Source of the DNA: Paenibacillus sp. 1_12
Lineage (GTDB): Bacteria; Bacillota; Bacilli; Paenibacillales; NBRC-103111
Direction of reading: 5' to 3'
DNA length: 64,000 bases
Assembly (NCBI RefSeq): GCF_900114475.1
Contig: NZ_FOTE01000006.1
Coordinates: 310,001 to 374,000 of the forward strand
Shown in pieces: positions 60,899-64,000 of the stretch. Under the pieces are notes generated by a model. That model saw nothing but the letters and a program-made list of their open reading frames with translations. It was not told the origin of the DNA and did not search any database. The position numbers and the translations under genes are program-made. Every line of letters starts with the position of its first letter. The first letter of the stretch is position 1.

Positions 60899-61402
60899 AT
60901 GATGAATAGCCATGATGCCATCAAACATTTAGAACATAGTATCGTTAAAGAAGCAGATGGACTACCCGAGGAATTGTTTTTATTTGTCAGTCGTATTACT
61001 CCGCTCATTTGCGTCGATCTGCTGATTCAAAATGCTGCCAAAGACATTTTATTTACATGGAGAGATGATGAAATTTTCGGAAAAGGCTGGCATCTGCCTG
61101 GAGGAGTGATTCGTCATAACGAGCGGTTTAGCGATAGAATTATCAAGGTAGGTAAAATAGAGCTGGGAGCTATTGTAGAACATGATCAGGAACCGCGCAC
61201 CTTTGTTCAGGACCTAGATGTTAACAAAATCAACAGAGGCCATTTTATTGCATTCTTGTATAACTGCCGCCTGCTATCGGATCCCGATGAATCCAGACGT
61301 TATTACGGCGGTATGCCCCGTGTTGGTGAATGGGCCTGGTTCAGCGGATCACCCGAACCTCTGCTGCCGACACATGAGGTTTATCGTTCTTATTTTGTAT
61401 AG
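60899..61402 (+). CDS. Nudix hydrolase, GDP-mannose hydrolase-like
   Basis: A 167-residue protein from ATG 60899 (GGAGGTG upstream). Strand order and GWHLPGGVIRHNERF, then KVGKIELGA, follow the Nudix fold, but the REUxEE core of the Nudix box is replaced as in GDP-mannose mannosyl hydrolases, which lack one catalytic Glu. Sugar-nucleotide hydrolysis is therefore plausible. The gene is single with a terminator. Confidence 0.8.
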   Translation: MMNSHDAIKHLEHSIVKEADGLPEELFLFVSRITPLICVDLLIQNAAKDILFTWRDDEIFGKGWHLPGGVIRHNERFSDRIIKVGKIELGAIVEHDQEPRTFVQDLDVNKINRGHFIAFLYNCRLLSDPDESRRYYGGMPRVGEWAWFSGSPEPLLPTHEVYRSYFV

Positions 61403-61458
61403 CTCTTGGATCATGATCGTCTCTAGCGATAAATCATTTTAGTTGGCAAAACGTTAGC

Positions 61459-61503
61459 AAGCCCGGCAATTCTCTCCATATACAGGAGTGAATGCCGGGC
61501 TTG
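61459..61503 (+). terminator. terminator of the Nudix gene
   Basis: AAGCCCGGCAATTCTCTCC and GGAGTGAATGCCGGGCTT pair around ATATACA (two mismatches), ending in TTG. Confidence 0.8.
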
Positions 61504-61551
61504 TCTGTTGTCGTTATTTTGAAAAGCCTTATGTATTAAGGGATTTCGATA

Positions 61552-61625
61552 TGGGCCTTGAGGGACTCGAACCCCCGACCAATCGGTTATGAGCCGACCG
61601 CTCTAACCAACTGAGCTAAAGGCCC
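61552..61625 (-). tRNA. tRNA-Ile2 (anticodon CAU, lysidine type)
   Basis: Cloverleaf with acceptor GGGCCTT/AAGGCCC, anticodon loop CTCATAA and T-loop TTCGAGT. The GGGCCTTTAGCTCAG opening is that of isoleucine tRNAs, so the CAU anticodon is most likely modified to read AUA rather than being elongator Met. Discriminator A; CCA not encoded. Confidence 0.85.
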
Positions 61626-61638
61626 AAAGTAATTTAAG

Positions 61639-61712
<74 letters not shown>

Positions 61713-61799
61713 ATAGTTAATGAGGCGTTTGCTCTCTTAGCGACGTTTCCTATTCTACAATAATTCTAAAACAAAAGTCAAGAACTATTTTAAAATTGT

Positions 61800-61964
61800 T
61801 TACAAGAGATAGCGTACACCGAAGCGGCCTTTTTGCGATCGGAACACTTCCACCTCCTGCGGACATTCGTAACCATATATCCACCAATCCTCTTCCATTC
61901 GTTTGGCTAAGCAGCCCGCCTGGAATTTACTTTCGTACAGCTTGACCCAATATACCCAATTCAC
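61800..61964 (-). CDS. 54-residue protein of unknown function
   Basis: A GTG at 61964 with AGGGTGA about 7 bases upstream opens a 54-codon frame rich in Trp, Tyr and charged residues (NWVYWVKLYESKFQAGCLAK, then MEEDWWIYGYECPQEVEV). Its composition is coding-like and it ends just before the tRNA pair. No family recognised. Confidence 0.6.
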   Translation of the reverse strand: MNWVYWVKLYESKFQAGCLAKRMEEDWWIYGYECPQEVEVFRSQKGRFGVRYLL

Positions 61965-62066
61965 GATGATCACCCTATCTGAAATATTATAGCCTACTCG
62001 CTTGTAGCATAACCCAAATAGTTCATCCTTATCTCAGACAATGCTGCATGAGTTCAATTATAAGGC

Positions 62067-62111
62067 AAAAAGCCCTGATCCCCACTTGAACAGTGGTTAT
62101 CAAGACTTTTT
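62067..62111 (-). terminator. terminator of the gene at the right edge
   Basis: On the minus strand AAAAAGTCTTGAT and ATCAGGGCTTTTT form the outer stem with an inner CCACT/AGTGG; a T-run follows. Confidence 0.75.
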
Positions 62112-62153
62112 ATTCGTAACAAAAGATAGGAAAAAGCTCTATAAGTTCTATAT

Positions 62154-64000
62154 CTATTGCTTGTAAACACCCAACAGACGTTTCGATTCTCCTGCAGGTG
62201 TCGTAAATGATTCATACAAACGGATCGTTAACGGACGGTCCAATTGCTCCGTCGTTGCATTAAAGATAAGGTTGTTTTCCCCGTTAACCAGACGATTCGG
62301 CCCAATAAAGCTGCCTGATACAGTACCGATTAAACGGTCTGCGGAATCATATAGCTCAAAGAGCAGCTTGGAAAAGCTGGCATCAACCTGAATTTGCTCC
62401 TGCCTTGTCAAATCAAGATTAAAGCGTGTTTTATAGGAATAGCCGTTATTGCCTGTACGATTATATATCGGTGAAATCGTCCAGTAAGTAACTTTGGCAT
62501 CGAACGGATATATGCTGAATTTCTCTTCCTTTTCTGCCGGCTGAATTTCCATACTATAAGCAGCGATGTTCGTTTTGTAAGGAGCCGCCTTCACCATATC
62601 GTTGATTTTCAATACCAGATCCTTACCGCTCTCGGACTGCGGCAAAGTGTATGAGTAGCTTACAACCAAGCCTGAGTTAGGTAGAATCCTTTGAGTAGAT
62701 ACCGTTTGGCGGTTGCCGCTGTAGGTATAGCCGTCAGTGCTAAGAAGCTCAGTTTGAAATACTGGAACTGCCATTGGAATATCACTTCTATTAAAAATCT
62801 TAAACTTCGAAGTTACATTCTTGGAGCCTTCATCGGTATTGTCATTAATATGAAACTCAACAACCGACACCTCAAGATTCGGATGAATCAGTTCACTTAA
62901 GGAATCGAAGGACATCGGATTGCCCAATTTGTAAGCAGGATAAGCAATTCTTGCAGACGTGCTTGGCAGCAATATATTAAGTCTTCCCACATTATACGTA
63001 ACAACGTTTGGAACTCCGGTAGCGCTGGCTTGCGAAAATTTCTCCGGAGTCAATACGTTGATGCTAGAAAGAACGGTATCATTATTCGTGGAGATAGCAA
63101 AGTGGATATACTTTTGCTCTCTTGCTTCCAGAATAACTTCTCCTTGTTCAACCTTTTTCCCGTAATACGATTGCGCTTGGGAGCTGTCCGATGCAGCATT
63201 TCCGGAAGCCGTGCCCTCAGCGGCCGATGCAGTCATTGCAGCACCAGCAACATCTGCACTCTCGGTGGATCCAGCAGTGTCAGCGGCCGATGAAACAGGC
63301 ACTTGTTGACCCGTAACAGCCGTTGTAGGTACAGCCGCGTCTTCAACCACCTTCTGACCCTCAAATACTTTGGATGACGTCTTGCCGTCAATAATAAATT
63401 CAGGAAGGGTCTCGCGTTGATCTGTCGGATTCCTTACAAGCAGCTGCAGCACTTGAATCGTGCCTTTGTCAGTTACTTCCTTATCTATGCTGACAGGGGT
63501 GTATTCAAGTGGTGAAGTCAACGAAGGAATTTTGAACGTTTCGCCCCATTTCTTCACTGAAGCAGGGTCCGTAATTTTCATATCGCTGCCCTTCCAGGAT
63601 TGGCCGCTAATAGGGATAGCAAGAATTCGTGTTTCCGTTTTTGGATACACATAATAGTCCACATCTGTCCAATTGGCCTCCGAAAGTGTAACTGTATCTG
63701 TACGATCAATCACAGCCAAATAGCTCAATTCCGTCGTCGCCTTCGGTTGAATGGAGCGCGGATTAGAGGCACTTGATTGCAGTATATATTCAACACCTTC
63801 TATTGTTTTAACACGAAGCTCGTATTCCGGAACCCTTGTAATGGCAGTTCCGGTATTTTTCATGCGTACGACTACACCCACACGAGTTCCACCGTCCACA
63901 CGTTCGTTCAGAACGGTTTTAATATCTACACTTAAGCTGTTCGTCAATTGATAGGTAACAGCAGTAGGTGTTCCTGATTTGGCTCCTGCCAATTCAGCGG
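62154..64000 (-). CDS. large protein of unknown function, 5' end outside window
   Basis: The frame is open to the right edge (at least 615 residues), so the TTG at 63992 is not a real start. The visible part is made of repeated beta-sandwich-like segments (TRVGVVVRMKNTGTAITRVPEYELR; VVEFHINDNTDEGSKNVTSKFKIFN; in outline) separated by a Ser/Ala/Gly-rich stretch (GSTESADVAGAAMTASAAEG). This looks like an exported surface protein with several Ig-like domains. No catalytic motif is visible. Confidence 0.75.
   Translation of the reverse strand, partial: AELAGAKSGTPTAVTYQLTNSLSVDIKTVLNERVDGGTRVGVVVRMKNTGTAITRVPEYELRVKTIEGVEYILQSSASNPRSIQPKATTELSYLAVIDRTDTVTLSEANWTDVDYYVYPKTETRILAIPISGQSWKGSDMKITDPASVKKWGETFKIPSLTSPLEYTPVSIDKEVTDKGTIQVLQLLVRNPTDQRETLPEFIIDGKTSSKVFEGQKVVEDAAVPTTAVTGQQVPVSSAADTAGSTESADVAGAAMTASAAEGTASGNAASDSSQAQSYYGKKVEQGEVILEAREQKYIHFAISTNNDTVLSSINVLTPEKFSQASATGVPNVVTYNVGRLNILLPSTSARIAYPAYKLGNPMSFDSLSELIHPNLEVSVVEFHINDNTDEGSKNVTSKFKIFNRSDIPMAVPVFQTELLSTDGYTYSGNRQTVSTQRILPNSGLVVSYSYTLPQSESGKDLVLKINDMVKAAPYKTNIAAYSMEIQPAEKEEKFSIYPFDAKVTYWTISPIYNRTGNNGYSYKTRFNLDLTRQEQIQVDASFSKLLFELYDSADRLIGTVSGSFIGPNRLVNGENNLIFNATTEQLDRPLTIRLYESFTTPAGESKRLLGVYKQ

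Overview
The window looks like a chromosomal segment of a Paenibacillus-type member of the Bacillales. The grounds are the low-to-moderate GC content, strong AGGAGG ribosome binding sites with frequent GTG and TTG starts, Firmicute families (YktB, YrzB-like DUF1292, GerPF, UvrX/YolD), YesMN/LplABC-type sugar import genes, SLH domains and several copper-amine-oxidase-N ('stalk') secreted proteins. This assignment is inferred from gene content, not from a marker gene.

Layout. 1-3.7 kb: aroA (cut by the window edge), aroK, a small unknown gene and gnd. 3.8-4.0 kb: a 206-bp element with terminal inverted repeats. 4.0-8.8 kb: a LacI-controlled operon of regulator, LarA-like protein, FGGY gluconokinase and UxuB-like SDR. 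8.8-16.9 kb: two small secreted or unknown genes, a sulfonate/nitrate-type ABC importer, and a rifampicin-phosphotransferase-like enzyme behind a TetR gene with a perfect operator. 17-28.9 kb: a same-strand glycan locus with LplB/LplC-type permeases, lipoprotein, YesN/YesM two-component system, SDR and two heparinase II/III-type proteins. 29-45.5 kb: a mosaic of single genes, including an SLH-anchored cytochrome c, an MFS pump, arginine/lysine decarboxylase, a GGDEF-histidine kinase fusion behind a possible leader peptide, and an HEYGHH protease. 45.7-55 kb: an accessory stretch beginning at a lone tRNA-Val. It holds a recombinase remnant, a retropepsin-like gene pair, a decayed prolyl hydroxylase, IS scraps, many tiny proteins, a prohibitin homologue, OsmC and an SOS cassette (WYL-like, UvrX-type polymerase, YolD-like) behind two LexA boxes. 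55-64 kb: acyltransferase, glyoxalase-like protein, an ECF sigma/anti-sigma pair, a large exported cupredoxin protein, a Nudix hydrolase, two tRNAs with CAU anticodons, and a 5'-truncated gene at the right edge.

How the genes may work together. (i) SDR + LarA-like + gluconokinase + gnd could take fructuronate/mannonate to gluconate, 6-phosphogluconate and the pentose phosphate pathway. (ii) The glycan locus would import uronate-containing oligosaccharides and cleave them inside the cell. (iii) The ECF sigma gene and the cupredoxin gene share the same promoter-like motif (AAACCTAT-N13-CGTT) at similar distances from their starts, pointing to a small autoregulated envelope/redox regulon. No CRISPR array, rRNA gene or complete mobile element was seen.
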